DNA of 64,000 nt from Dichetophora obliterata (lineage: Eukaryota > Arthropoda > Insecta > Diptera > Sciomyzidae), in NCBI GenBank assembly GCA_963920525.1, contig OY986438.1, positions 189,046,962-189,110,961 on the forward strand, written 5' to 3'. Made by a program: the position numbers and the translations under genes. How positions within the stretch are numbered: the stretch's first letter is position 1; every line of letters begins with the position of its first letter. Under the pieces are notes generated by a model. It was not told where the DNA came from. It did not search any database and saw only the letters and a list, made by a program, of their open reading frames with translations. Below, piece after piece: positions 45,358-56,395 of this stretch.

Positions 45358-45884
45358 TTGACTGTTTCGACTGTTCCCTTGTCTCTGGTGTGTAGTGTTG
45401 GATCCATGTTTCGTCCACGATTACTAATCGACGGAAAAATACTTCTTATCTTTGTTCAACATCGCCAAACACGCCTTTGCATTAGTCACACGATCGGGTT
45501 TATGGTCGAGAGTGAGCAAACGTGGCACCCATCTTGCGGATAATTTTTTTATATCCAAATGATTTCTCAAAATGTTCCACATCCATTCGCTTGAGATGCC
45601 TACGGCCTCGGCAATCTCGCACACTTTAACTCTGCGATCGGCCAAGACGATATCGTGATTTTTTGTTACCATTTCTGGTGTGGTGATCTCATTTGGGCGT
45701 TCAGAACGTTCGGCGTCACTTGTGCTTGTACGACCGCATCGAATTCAGTAAACCACTTTTGAATCATTCCAATCGATGGTGCAGAGTCCCCTTAGTATTT
45801 ATCAAGCCTTTCGTTGGTTTGGCTGATGGTTTTTTTGCGCAAAAAATAATGCTTGATGAGCACACGAAATTCACTTTCTTCCAT
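45358..45884 (-). pseudogene. mariner transposase, N-terminal fragment
   Basis: On the minus strand the reading starts MEESEFRVLIKHYFLRKK (ATG at 45884) and runs into IQKWFTEF (first helix-turn-helix). A shifted frame then gives a GRTSTSD-like stretch, followed by VLADRRVKVCEIAEAVGISS (second HTH), ARWVPRLLTLDHKPDR (the WVPHEL equivalent) and VDETWIQHYTPETREQSKQ with the first catalytic Asp. The rest of the catalytic domain is missing, and the sequence stops near 45358. An early stop follows LDKY. The subfamily differs from the Mos1-like copy at 57-58 kb (DETW rather than DEKW). Neither TIR was recognised. Confidence 0.8.
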
Positions 45885-45989
45885 TTTCGCCAAAATTTAC
45901 AAGATCATCTGCTGTCAATGGCTGCCAAACACAAACTAGGCGTCGCTGCGAGCTGAAATTTTGACAGTAGTCTATTAACAGATGGTAGT

Positions 45990-46625
45990 TGAAAGGATCA
46001 GTGTTGCATTTAAAGTTACTATGCGGGAAGTTAAAAAATTCACTAACTTCTCAAATTCTTGTTCGAGATACTTGACGAAAGCAAACAATCACTGGCGGGC
46101 TGCCGTTAGCAGCAAAACAAATACTGCTCTTGAGTAATTTGATTTGATTTGCTTTTTCAAACCAAAGACTTGAAAAAGAAATCTAGACGCAAAGATGCAC
46201 CAAATCACTAACAAATGATCATTCTTGTGTTTCGTCCGAGTTGTGCCGGGTCAGAATTTTAAAAAATTACGTGACTCTAGGGTTGACCATATCATTTTCT
46301 TTTTGAATCTGAGGTCAGGGGCCTTATTCTCTAACTGTGAGTTCTAAAGAGTACACTTTTTCTGACTGAACTCAACGACTGAAAACCAGTGAGTTTTTGT
46401 GACAGCCCGTGTACACTTTAAAACTCACAGATCTTAAAAAAATTGTATTTGACACTACATTGGCCCGAAAAATGTATTTTTTTTGTTGTTGTTTTATACA
46501 CTCTAAATAATCTGCTGCCCTTAAATTAAGAAACTGTGGCATCAATTCATTAGCATGAGTTTATCTTTATTCTATAGAGGTTTCTCCTTAATGTAAAAAA
46601 TTTCTATATGATTTAACGATCTCTT
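45990..46625. other. gene-free spacer
   Basis: Nothing recognised. Confidence 0.4.
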
Positions 46626-47402
46626 CCCAGTGAACCAAAACTATATTTTTTTAATTCATTTATGAAACTTTTCGGGTAAAAAAATTTATTTTTGGCTCTC
46701 ATAAAAACACGCTTTTGTACTCATTCGTCGGGCCAAATTGCCTCTCAAAAGCACACCTTCTTTATTTCAGAAATGAGTTAAAAAAAAGAATCATCAATTG
46801 TCTTTTTTTCGGAAACGAGTTGAAAAAAAAAATTATTGAAAAGTTATTTTTCGGCAGTCATATAAAACCATTATGAAAAAACGAACCATAAAAATGCACT
46901 TTTTCGACACTCAGAAATTAAGCTTTTTCAATCATAAATTGTTTTATTGTTGCATATTAATAATATTAAAAAATCTTCTGCCCGAAAATGTATGCAAAAG
47001 AGGGCGAAAATTTCATGATTCTTTGTTGAACTCATTTCGGAATGTGAAAAAGTAATATTTACTCTTCTGAACTTATTTATGAATAAAAAAATTTTTCTTT
47101 TATAAGTAATTGTTTATAAATAAAAAATTGTTCATTTATAAGTAATTGTTTAAGAATAAAAATTGTTCATTCATTAGTAATTGTTTACTGCTAAAATGAT
47201 AAAAGAATGTTTCTTTTTCGACTCAAAATAATTTTCTTAATAATTTTGCAAAACAATTAAATTTTTTTTATGAAATAAATGTTCACGCATTTTAATTTCT
47301 CTAGAAATTGATTATATTAATTAAAACAATAACAAAAATTAAAAAAAAAATTCTGCCCTAAAATGACTCAAAACTATCACTTTACGTATATGGTTCAGTG
47401 GG
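46626..47402. mobile_element. repeat family R, most complete copy
   Basis: A 777-bp unit bounded by CCCAGTGAACCA and, as reverse complement of the right end, CCCACTGAACCA. The interior includes ACTCATTCGTCGG and ACGAACCATAAAAATGCACT, shared with the copy at 58497-60050, and a 3' part shared with 745-1066. An internal tandem of AAGTAATTGTTTA-like units lies at 47100-47190. Non-coding, so probably a MITE-like family. No convincing 8-bp duplication at the flanks. Confidence 0.65.
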
Positions 47403-47764
47403 TTGTCTTGAATTCGTTGAAATGTTATCAAAACAGCTACTTAGTTTTGAAGACAAGTTTTTACTTAAATATAAGAAATGAAGGTATGATAAAAGTTAAG
47501 TTTCGAAAATTTCTATAAAAGCAGAAATAATTTGAAGAAAAACTGTATTGATATCTAGTCCGCTTGCAACATTCTACAGCATGATTTCTTAAATTTGTAG
47601 AAATATAAGTTACAATACTTGTATATTACAAAGAAATACATGTAAGTTTTTTTACACCACAAGTAATTTATTTAAAGGATGCTTTTCTTATATTTCTAGA
47701 ATAAAAGCTTTAAAATTACTTACAAAGCGAACGCTTCTAAATGAAGCAAATTAAGAGACGATTG

Positions 47765-47880
47765 TTTAACAACTGCGATAGTCGAATGGACAAGCTGATG
47801 GACTTACATTCACGCGGCCGAGGTTCAAGTTTCCGGATAGAGGTAATTTTTCAATTTTCAATTTAATTTGTAATTAATAA
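47765..47880 (+). repeat. tRNA-derived SINE head, copy 2
   Basis: It corresponds to 33905-34010: ACTTACATTCACGCGGCCGA, B box GGTTCAAGTT, then GTAATTTTTCAATTT. A and B boxes are more degraded than in copy 1. Confidence 0.55.
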
Positions 47881-47984
47881 TAAAATGTTTGCAGTTTTCC
47901 GCCTGTATAAAAATATTAATTCTCAAAAGATGCTGTTTAAAATCTTAATAAATGTTTTTTTTTTTGCAAAATTTCTAAATTTTT

Positions 47985-48088
47985 TTTAGGGATTCGATGA
48001 AAAATTTCTTTTTTTTAAAGAAAAAATTTCTCTTAGTTGCAGTCGATGATTAATAAACAGTAGAAGATTTCTTATTTTCAGAGAAAAT
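47985..48088. repeat. ~72-bp minisatellite, left part
   Basis: Units of AATTTCTTATTTTCAGAGAA, AATTTCTCTTAGTT and GTCGATGATTAATAAACAG. The same array continues at 50882-51045. The array was the target of the transposon between them; the unit junction GAGAAAATGTTTCTC is split at AAAT. Confidence 0.6.
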
Positions 48089-48468
48089 CGTCGGCTAAAG
48101 TCGCAAACGTGACAAGTCCACTTTTTTCGAAAAATGAGATTTTAATGCAGTTGAATAGTTTTTTGAAAAATACACAATTTCAATTTTTTTTGGTAATTAA
48201 AAATCTCGTTTTTATTCATGTTTGGCAATGATATGCAATAGGGTCAAGTCCCATTTGTCAAAAAGCGCTCGCTAAGTCCACTGAACGTACATATTGCATC
48301 AGCTGTTATATTTCGTTATGGCGCAAAATTAGTTGGTTGCAGGCTTAGTTTCATTTTAATGGTAAAATTATTTATTTAATTGTAAATATTAAGTATATAT
48401 TCAGAGTTTTATTATTTTTTTAGCGTTAGGAAAACATAATATCTGCTTTTTAGTAAAAAATTAACAAT

Positions 48469-50314
48469 ATGGATTATGGCGATGAAGCACACGATGGTTT
48501 TGTTGAATATGCAAATGAAGAAGACGATGGAGTTGTTGGTCTAGTTCCGTATGGATTCCACAGCAGTACGGATGATTCAATAGAACTTCCAATTAAGAAC
48601 AAAAAGCGAAAACGGCGAGTGCAACTAAAAAACGATGCGTGGTATACAATAAAAAATAAAAGTCTGCGCCAACATGGAAAAAAATACTATGGCAAAACGA
48701 AAGAGGGTGGGCATTGGCAATATAATAAAGTTAAAAGTGCAAGATCTATGAAAAAAAGGTGCAACTGTATTGATAAAGGTAAAACTGCAATCATGAAATG
48801 TGGAAAAATAACAGAACCTCAAAGGAAAGAAATTTTCAATGAATTTTGGAAAATGAGTTGGCAGCAAAAGAAGGTATATGTGAGGACATTAATTCAATGT
48901 ATTAAACCTAAAAGGCCACGAAATCGCGCAATAGAGAAGGTCACTAAAAGAAAGAAAACATTGTGGTACCACCTTAGAGTTAACAATATTGTATTGCGTG
49001 TGTGCCGCACTCTATTCCTAAACACGTTAAGCATTGGTAGGCATAATTGTTTAAATTGGTTAGATACTCCTTTGGATCACCACATTTTTCAAGAAAAACA
49101 ACAACCGCATACGGTGCTTGTTCAAGATCTGCATTAATTTTTCGATTCGATTCCATCAACAGATTCCCATTACTGTCGATCTTCCACCACCAAAAAATAT
49201 CTGTTGCCAGAATGGCGGTCCAAGAGAAGTCTTTATGACTTTTATAAAGAACAATGGTGTCACGAACGAGAAACTGATCCGATGTCAATAACAACTTTCA
49301 ATTCCGTTTTCAAATTAAAAAATCTAAGCTTATTTTTACCAAAAAAAGACTTATGTGAAATTTGCTCTCGTCACAATGTGCAAAATTATTCAAATGAGGA
49401 ATTCTTGATACATCAAGAAAAAAAAAATTAAGCCAGAGAACAAAAAGCAAAAGATAAAGATGAAGAGTGCTATGTTTTTACTGTTGATTTGCAATCCGTT
49501 CTGATGGCACCAAAATCAAATGTTAGTTCATTTTACTACCGAACTAAATTACAGGTGCATAATTTAGTTTTTTATGATTTGAAAACCAAAGACGCCTATT
49601 GTTTTTTGTGGAACGAAGTTGATGGTGGACTAACATCAGAAGAATTTGCCAGTGTTTGGGTTATGTTCATAGAAACAATTTTTTACCTAATTTACAAGAA
49701 AGCAACGATCCTGTCAAGATAATTTTTTACAGTGATGGCTGTACCTACCAAAATCGGAATTCAACAATGGCAAACGCTTTACTAAATGCAGCAATCAGCA
49801 ACAATATATAACTATTGAGCAGAAAATATTAGAGCTTGGACACACGCAAATGGAAGCCGATAGTGTCCACTCGGTGATTGAACGCGCTTTAAAAAATATA
49901 AATATAAATGTACCTGCAGACTATGTAAGTTTATGTAAAGGTGCGCGAAAAAAACCAAAGCCCTATTATGTAACTTATTTAGATTACACATGTTTTAAGT
50001 CTTTTAAAAATATAACATTCTTAAAAACTATTCGTCCTGGTCGTGTAATTGGAGATCCAAAAGTCACGGACATACGAGCACTTAAGTACACACCTAAGGG
50101 TGATATTTTTTACAAGTTAAGGTTTTCTAATGCGTGGAGCAGTCTGCCCCAACGTCTAGATAAAAAAGTTGCCATACTGAAGTGGTGTAATTTAGCACAA
50201 CTTTATAATGAAAAACGACAAATATCTAAAAGAAAGTATGATGATTTACAAATTTTGAAAGAGACATTAGCAAAAGACTATCATAGTTTCTATGAAAACT
50301 TGCCACATGAATGA
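48469..50314 (+). pseudogene. putative DDE transposase of the 4-bp-TSD element
   Basis: Intronless. The start at 48469 gives MDYGDEAHDGFVEYANEEDD, an acidic lead followed by a basic stretch (KNKKRKRRVQLKN) and CNCIDKGKTAIMKCGK. The same frame then passes a TAA (49135) into FFDSIPSTDSHYCRSSTTKK and KDLCEICSRH (zinc-type Cys), and a second TAA (49429) into VFTVDLQSVLMAP (first likely catalytic Asp). A shift at the T-run near 49680-49690 leads to IIFYSDGCTYQNRNSTMANA (second Asp). Another shift near 49800 leads to ILELGHTQMEADSVHSVIER (third acidic site). The C-terminus continues open to 50314 with NITFLKTIRPGRVIGDPKVT. I recall similar unnamed proteins in insects and other animals. Two stops and two shifts make it inactive. 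The DDE assignment is inferred. Confidence 0.75.
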
Positions 50315-50349
50315 TAAAGATGATGTTCATGTTCCTTAATAATTATTAT

Positions 50350-50510
50350 TATTTTTTTTCATTTTTACATTCAAATGTTATCGTTTTTAGTTTTTTTTAC
50401 ATTGAAATGTTAACGTTTTTAGTTTTTTTTTACATTGAAATGTTATCGTTCTTAGTTTTTTTTACATTGAAATGTTATCGTTTTTAGTTTTTTTTACATT
50501 GAAATAATAT
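50350..50510 (+). repeat. ~32-bp tandem repeat inside the transposon
   Basis: Five units of TTTTTTTACATTGAAATGTT plus ATCGTTTTTAG directly after the transposase frame. Confidence 0.85.
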
Positions 50511-50881
50511 AAAAACAAAGAAGAAATTTTTAATTTAAGTGTAATATACTTATATGTACATAATGTATTTACAAATTCAAGTTTAAAATATTAAAATCAC
50601 AACCAAGTTGTGAAGACGCTTCAAAAATAAAAGGCGTCAAGTCCAATAAAAAAAAAAGTTTACTTGCAGAAAATAAGACAAGTCCAAAAACAGCAAAAAA
50701 CAAGTGTTTAAAGATTTTTTTTAGATTTAAAAAGTTTATTTATTCAAACAATGGGCGAAATAACAATGTATTGCATATACAGTTTCCACAAATATTGGAA
50801 AATATATTATTTAAACGGTTTTTCCTCTCTGCTGAACAATTTGAAAAAGTGGACTTGTCACGTTTGCGACTTTAGCCGACG

Positions 50882-51045
50882 AAATGTTTCTCTTAGATAT
50901 AGTCGAGTTATAAACGTTAGAAAATTTTTTATTTTAAAAGAAAATGTTTCTCTTAGTTATGATTAATAAACGATAGAAAATTTCTTATTTTCAGAGAAAA
51001 TTTTTTTCTTAGTTATAGCCGATTATAAATAAACGGTATGTCATA
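50882..51045. repeat. ~72-bp minisatellite, right part
   Basis: Two to three further units: AAATGTTTCTCTTAGATATA, then AGAAAATTTCTTATTTTCAG. It continues the array interrupted at 48088. Confidence 0.6.
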
Positions 51046-51349
51046 GATTTTAAAACAATTGAGCTAAGTTTCTTCAATTTAGCGAAATAGTTCGTAAATA
51101 ATTGGATAATTTTCCTAAAATATTTTCCACCTCTGGTGTGGTGAACCACGAAAAATATATACTTCATTTTCTAAATGAAGCGCTAAACGAAGCTAGATTT
51201 TCTAACAATCTTCTAGATTTTTTGGAAATTTTTTTCTGAGTGTACTCTTTGTCTATCTGCTAGTAGTATTAAGGTGTCACTGATTTCGAGTCTTATGTTA
51301 GAATTTAAAAAAAAATTTGACGCTAGGGTGGACACTAAAAATGTTTTTT

Positions 51350-51640
51350 TATACTCAGCGACCCATTTGTACCTAGTGTTTGCCCCAGCTTTGAAATGCA
51401 AAAATAAAAAATTTTAAGGTGGCAACCTTGTCAAAAAATTTTTAAATTGTAAATTCTGACAATGGATTTAGCATCAGCGACCCATTTTTACTTTGTGTTT
51501 GCCCCAGCTTAAAAATCGCAAAAATAAAGGTGCAACCCTATATTTAAATAAATTTGGGAATTTTTAAATTCTGACAATACGTTTGGCATCAGCAACCCAT
51601 TTTTACGTAGTGTTTGCCTTACTTTATGAACGGAATGTTT
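51350..51640 (+). repeat. ~125-bp tandem repeat, three units
   Basis: Each unit carries AGC(G/A)ACCCATTTTTAC, AGTGTTTGCCCCAGCTT and ATTCTGACAAT. Anchors lie near 51356, 51475 and 51590. Non-coding. Confidence 0.7.
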
Positions 51641-51991
51641 TGTTGATGTGCACCTAAGATTCGAGTCATGTATTTATGCTGCATTCATATTTTTCGAATC
51701 ATTTATTCATTCGATTTGGTTTCCAATTGATTTGGATTTGTTTCTCCGACGATGCGAGGCTGAGCAGTTGTGGTGGATTTTTTCGAAACAAATGTAGCTT
51801 ATTAATGACTCGTTACCAAACAATTGTCTTGAAACTCGGTTTTAGACTACCCATGCAGAGGTTTAATATATGCTCAAACATGTTGCAAAAAATGCTTATT
51901 AGTCGGAATTATTACTTGAACTTTAAAATAATTGTTATATATTGCCCGACATTTCTTGTCTTTTCATTAAATTTATAAAAACGAAACAATG

Positions 51992-52384
51992 GGGGTATTC
52001 TCTATGTCTAGCATAATTGCATTAGAGCATGGATTGTAACAATCCTATACTAAAATATTCAATGGATCGAGAGCGCCCTATTGTACAAGCGTAACACAGT
52101 AAAATTAACAGCTCAAATAACTCTGAAATAAGCTGCACTTCACGCTCATTCCAAATTCTGTTTGCCTGCTCTCTCATTCTCTTCTTTCTCATTATAAACA
52201 CAGGGTTGCATTTCATACAATATGCCCCATAGCATCGCCGTATACAAGGGTTTCAGTGTAGCATGCACAGGAAATATTGTACGGTTTTTTTACTTGTATT
52301 TTGTTGTTGCAGCGGTGTACGGATAGTATATTTCCTATTCTTACACCTAGATTCAAGTCATATCCTAGACATAAAGAATACCTC
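51992..52384. mobile_element. 393-bp MITE-like element
   Basis: The left end GGGGTATTCTCTATGTCTAG and the reverse complement of the right end, GAGGTATTCTTTATGTCTAG, differ at two bases and identity continues for a few more. The interior has no transposase. Target duplication not clear. Confidence 0.6.
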
Positions 52385-54000
52385 TAATATTTTTTTTAGT
52401 CTGTAAATTGGAAATTAATATTCCAACATATTTCTCCCTTATTGCATTATTAAATAATAAAAATAAAAAAAATACAACTGAAAAATATATATTCTTTCCG
52501 CGGATTGACCAGTGTGCGTTGCAACAACAACAAGTGTTTTGTGATTTCTGCAGTCCACCTACTTTGACAAGCTTAAACACACAACTTCAACCACAACAAA
52601 CAAAGTGACTTCATTAAAATAATAAAACATTCATAACTTCGAATATGCTAAAACATTGCTGAGAGGGTATTTCAATTTCGACCCTGTCGAAGATAGTTCC
52701 TTACTAGCTAGCATCGTTTTATACCCCATAAACTAATAGTATTGTTTTTTTATCGAAAATGAGAACATTGCACAATCATCCTATTTGCATTATTTAGAAA
52801 AAAAAACTACATCCTTTTCATGTGCTTTTTCACTAATTCTGTTACTAAGCGTTGCTATTGTTATCGGTTGGCTGTCAAAAATTTCTTTTTCAAGCTAAAA
52901 TATTAAAAAATACCCTTGTTAATATAAATGAAATTCTTCGTCAACGCAACGTGTAGTTAAGCCAAATACTGAATGTTTGTTATTTGAGTCTTATCAGTAT
53001 TTGTGCGCTAAAGGATGGATGACAAGTGGCTTAATCCTTTAGGGTTTTTTTGCTCCCTTTTTCGTACTCTCTCATGCAGCAATCAGGACATGACAGGAAA
53101 TGCCAGTGACAGTTTCAAAGAAAAAAAAGGGCTTCAATCAGTCTCGAATAACAACAATGCAGCTCAGCTCAGCTCAGCGCCCAACAGTAAATTTAATTGT
53201 GCAAAACCTAAGCTAAAGCTTGGGGTAACCATTGATGACTGACAAGGAATTTTATTTAAGCTGCTTTTTAAACAGTTTTTGCATAAAGCATAAGCCTTAA
53301 ATACGAGACATTATAATAAAATTTTGTATTTAAAGACTTTTTTAAAATGTCAGCTGATTTGCATATAAAAATATTACAACTTCTGCAATTTGGTTGCATT
53401 TTTTTGTAGCATGTTGCTTATGAAACTTAAAAGCGTTTTCAAGTGAATAAAATTTTTTAAAATTTCAACTGTTGCCAATTAACAAGCAACATCACTTCCA
53501 GCACTTTTGCCACACATGCTAAAAAAACAGTCTATAACGTTTTTGGCCTATAAATATTTTTGCGCGTATCAATTAAATGCTCATAATTGAATTGTAAATA
53601 TGAAGCAGATATTTACAAGGATGCATGCTGGTTTTTTTTTTCATACAGCTGCTGTGGTTTTGTAACAATTTGTTGCTGGTTTTTTATCTTTGAGCATAAA
53701 TATTGCTGTTGTGTGATGCACAATCATGTTTGTCATAAGTAAATTTGCGTTGTTTTGCACAACTTTATTGCAAGTTGTGTGTGAGTGTGAGCTTGTGAAG
53801 CATTCGCTAAAATACTTCAATAATAATATTAAACGTGTAGCATACTCGGACTATATTTTACAAGTTTTTTTCTACCCATAGCTTCGGATGCATTAAGTTT
53901 GAGTGTTTTTAATATTTATTTTAAAAATTGTTCTTACCAAAATATTAACAGGAAAAATCAGAAGGCTTCCATCTAAAAGTGATAAAGAAACATTTCCTAC
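52385..54000. other. gene-free, host-like DNA with one weak exon candidate
   Basis: An AGCTC pentamer run lies at 53161-53176. Otherwise only the open segment at 53015-53242 stands out. Confidence 0.4.
53015..53242 (+). CDS. weak coding candidate, unidentified
   Basis: A 75-codon frame from an ATG (MDDKWLNPLGFFCSLFRTLS) to TGA with an Asn/Ser/Ala/Lys-rich second half. No domain is recognised, and part is produced by the AGCTC repeat. It may be a first exon or chance. Confidence 0.15.
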   Translation: MDDKWLNPLGFFCSLFRTLSCSNQDMTGNASDSFKEKKGLQSVSNNNNAAQLSSAPNSKFNCAKPKLKLGVTIDD

Positions 54001-54009
54001 CGTATCTTT

Positions 54010-54011
54010 CA

Positions 54012-54069
<58 letters not shown>

Positions 54070-56245
54070 TAATGTTTATAATATTGTACACTAAGACTGG
54101 GTCTTTCATAGTACATCAATTGAAATAAAGTACATTAAAAATCATAACTTAACTTGCTAAATTAAAACTACAATTATACAAATCAGAATAAATTTCAAAA
54201 GTAGACAAAATTAACTATTATTTATTAGCAAAAATATTATGTATGAAACATCAGGGCCGAAATATCCTAAGTTACTTATTTAACTAGTAGAAGAAAAAGA
54301 TAAACAACAGCAATAATTGAATATAGTTTAGGGATAAGTTTATAAGAGATGTATAGAAAAAGAAAAGAAAACGATAGACAAAATAGATTAAAATTATGGA
54401 TTAAATTGTATATCAAAATGATTATATATTGCACGTTTAAAGCTGGTTCTTAATACTATTTGTTTTAAATAATTTGGTAGTGAATTCCAAAGTCTAATGG
54501 TGCTTATGAAAAAGAATCTACTGCTGTTTAAAAGGTTGAGCCTAGGAACGATTAAATTTGAGGATCGAGAAGATTGTAAGAATTGAAGTTTTTCATATAA
54601 ATATTCATGGCTTTGACAGTAAATAAGTTTATGTAAAAATATAATGTTTCGAACGTTCAAGTAATTCATTAAACCGCAACCTAAATTGCCTCTACTTCTG
54701 ACAGAAATATGATCAAATCTATTAACATCATAAACATATCTAGCAGCGTTATTAAACGCAACAAGAAGTTTATGTTGCGACTGTGAGTCAAGCTGGCTAT
54801 ACACAACGTCTGAGAAAGATATATGAGGCATAATCATTTGAACCACAAGTCTGCGACGTGTTTCTAGAGGGGTAAAGCTAGAAGAAGTACGTAAATATCG
54901 TAATGTTCCGTATATTTTCCCAACGACACTATTAATATGATCAGTTCTTATAGACCAAGATCTCAGACCAAGATTTTTTACTTTGCTTACAAATTCCAAC
55001 TGATTAGACCCAATGAACAATGGCGGAATATCTACAAAGCCTGAGTCAGTCCTCGCAATCGGCAAAACTTTTGACTTTAGGGGATTTATAAGAAGCAAGT
55101 TTGCGGTAGCCCACCTGTTTAGCGAGAGTAAATCCAAGTTCAATCTATAGCTCAAGTCTTCTAAAAGACAAGCTGGCCGAGAAATGTAAATTTGAATGTC
55201 ATCGGCATACGGATGTATAAAAGAATGTTTACAAATGGAGAAAACATCATTAATAAAGATAGGAAATAGAAGGGGGCCTAAAATCGATCCTTGAGGAACT
55301 CCTGCTTTTATTGTTTTAAGGTTTGAAAATGTGTCACCAACTTTTACTCGTTGCTTTCTGCCTTCAAGGTAATGAGAAACTAATTTAACTGCATTATTAC
55401 TAAAGTAAAAATAATGTTGAAGCTTATTACAAAATAAAGTATGACAAATAGAATCAAAAGCTTTAGAAAAATCAATAAGGCAGAGAAGAGTTATAAAGTT
55501 TTGGACATACGCTATCCTAATATCATCAACTATCTTTAATACTGCCGTCGCACAGCTGTGCCCAGCTCTAAAGCCAGACTGCAATGGCGATAAAAGCTTA
55601 TTATCAAATAAAAATTCAGCGATTTGATCAGTCATAATTCTTTCTAGAACCTTGCCCAGGGCAGGTAAAATACTAATGGGCCTGTAGTCCTTGGGATCTG
55701 ATGCGGATGCAGTTTTAGCTACTGGGATTACCGTTGCTACTTTCCACAACTCAGGAAATCGGGAACAGGTAAGTGAGTGGTTTATGATATGGGTTAAAGG
55801 ACCTAATATATAAGGAAGGACAAGTTTAATAAACCTAAGAGGCATTCCATCGATTCCTATTGCGTTAGAACTACACTGCATTAAACATTTAGCCACACGA
55901 TCTTCATTAACACAAACAAATTCAAATAAGGGAAAGTCAGTGTTATCAGGTATTGTAGGTGCTTCAAAAACGTTAGTAAATGTATTCGAACTTGAACTTC
56001 CACTGGTCAAAAAAAACTCATTAAGCAGATTAGGGTCCAAGTTGCAGTCTTTCTGTTCATTGCTAAATACTCTAAGTTTTTTAATATTTTGCCAAAGCTG
56101 TTTAGAGTTTAGGTTTGGATTAAGCTTAGCACTGAAGAATTTTTATTTCTCCAAATTAACTATTAGAGTGCCATCATTACGCGCTCTTTTGTAATTTTCC
56201 CAGTTTTCATTCGAACGGTTAGTTTTCCACTTAGAATGAAGCTTA
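54010..56245 (-). mobile_element. 5'-truncated CR1/Daphne-like LINE, copy 2
   Basis: A non-LTR retrotransposon on the minus strand whose 3' end is a pure trinucleotide tail (AAT on the element's strand, about 54013-54068). A trinucleotide tail instead of poly-A is typical of CR1-group elements. It is cut at the 5' side near 56245, within the endonuclease-RT linker, so ORF1 and the endonuclease are absent. Confidence 0.85.
54394..56040 (-). CDS. LINE reverse transcriptase, open for 548 codons (5' incomplete)
   Basis: The reading has DYRPISILPALGKVLERIM (about 118-136), LIDFSKAFDSICH with the first catalytic Asp (about 188-200), KAGVPQGSILGPLLF (245-259) and PYADDIQIY with the catalytic AspAsp (277-285). 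It ends in the thumb and the tail SRFFFISTIRLWNSLPNYL found in CR1/Daphne-type ORF2 proteins. The Met at 56040 is internal. Coding sense continues upstream (LNPNLNSKQLWQNIKKL, WENYKRARND) through an in-frame stop to about 56240, where the element is truncated. The RT core itself has no stop or gap, so the copy is young compared with the one at 13-14 kb, but it cannot retrotranspose by itself. Confidence 0.85.
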   Translation of the reverse strand: MDPNLLNEFFLTSGSSSSNTFTNVFEAPTIPDNTDFPLFEFVCVNEDRVAKCLMQCSSNAIGIDGMPLRFIKLVLPYILGPLTHIINHSLTCSRFPELWKVATVIPVAKTASASDPKDYRPISILPALGKVLERIMTDQIAEFLFDNKLLSPLQSGFRAGHSCATAVLKIVDDIRIAYVQNFITLLCLIDFSKAFDSICHTLFCNKLQHYFYFSNNAVKLVSHYLEGRKQRVKVGDTFSNLKTIKAGVPQGSILGPLLFPIFINDVFSICKHSFIHPYADDIQIYISRPACLLEDLSYRLNLDLLSLNRWATANLLLINPLKSKVLPIARTDSGFVDIPPLFIGSNQLEFVSKVKNLGLRSWSIRTDHINSVVGKIYGTLRYLRTSSSFTPLETRRRLVVQMIMPHISFSDVVYSQLDSQSQHKLLVAFNNAARYVYDVNRFDHISVRSRGNLGCGLMNYLNVRNIIFLHKLIYCQSHEYLYEKLQFLQSSRSSNLIVPRLNLLNSSRFFFISTIRLWNSLPNYLKQIVLRTSFKRAIYNHFDIQFNP

Positions 56246-56395
56246 TTTGTCTATATTATTTCGGAAGCTTAAGGGTAGTTTTGTATTTATGTTGTTTCCA
56301 AACCGCTTCTTTAAGAATGAATGTGGAAACTTTTACTTATTGTCAAGCAATGACAACAGAAAATATTAATATCATTGTTATTGCCGCTTATTATA
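56246..56395. other. spacer between LINE and tRNA-like sequence
   Basis: Short AT-rich DNA; nothing recognised. Confidence 0.4.

Larger units (their letters stand above)
48089..50881 (+). mobile_element. DNA transposon with 38-bp perfect TIRs and 4-bp target duplication
   Basis: A complete 2793-bp element. The TIRs 48089-48126 and 50844-50881 are identical over 38 bp, beginning CGTCGGCTAAAGTCGCAAAC. AAAT lies directly outside both ends (48085-48088 and 50882-50885). Because the target is a tandem repeat whose neighbouring units keep GAGAAAATGTTTCTC, the 4-bp duplication can be checked directly. A transposase-like gene fills the centre. Subterminal copies of GTCAAGTCC/GACAAGTCC occur at 48110, 48243, 50637 and 50678, with a degenerate one at 48271. 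I cannot name the superfamily; 4-bp duplications are known for several (Sola1/2, Chapaev, Ginger). Confidence 0.85.

Noticed and set aside
48980..49294. 104-codon minus-strand frame
   Set aside because: Antisense of the transposase gene at 48469-50314, where the plus strand carries the conserved motifs.
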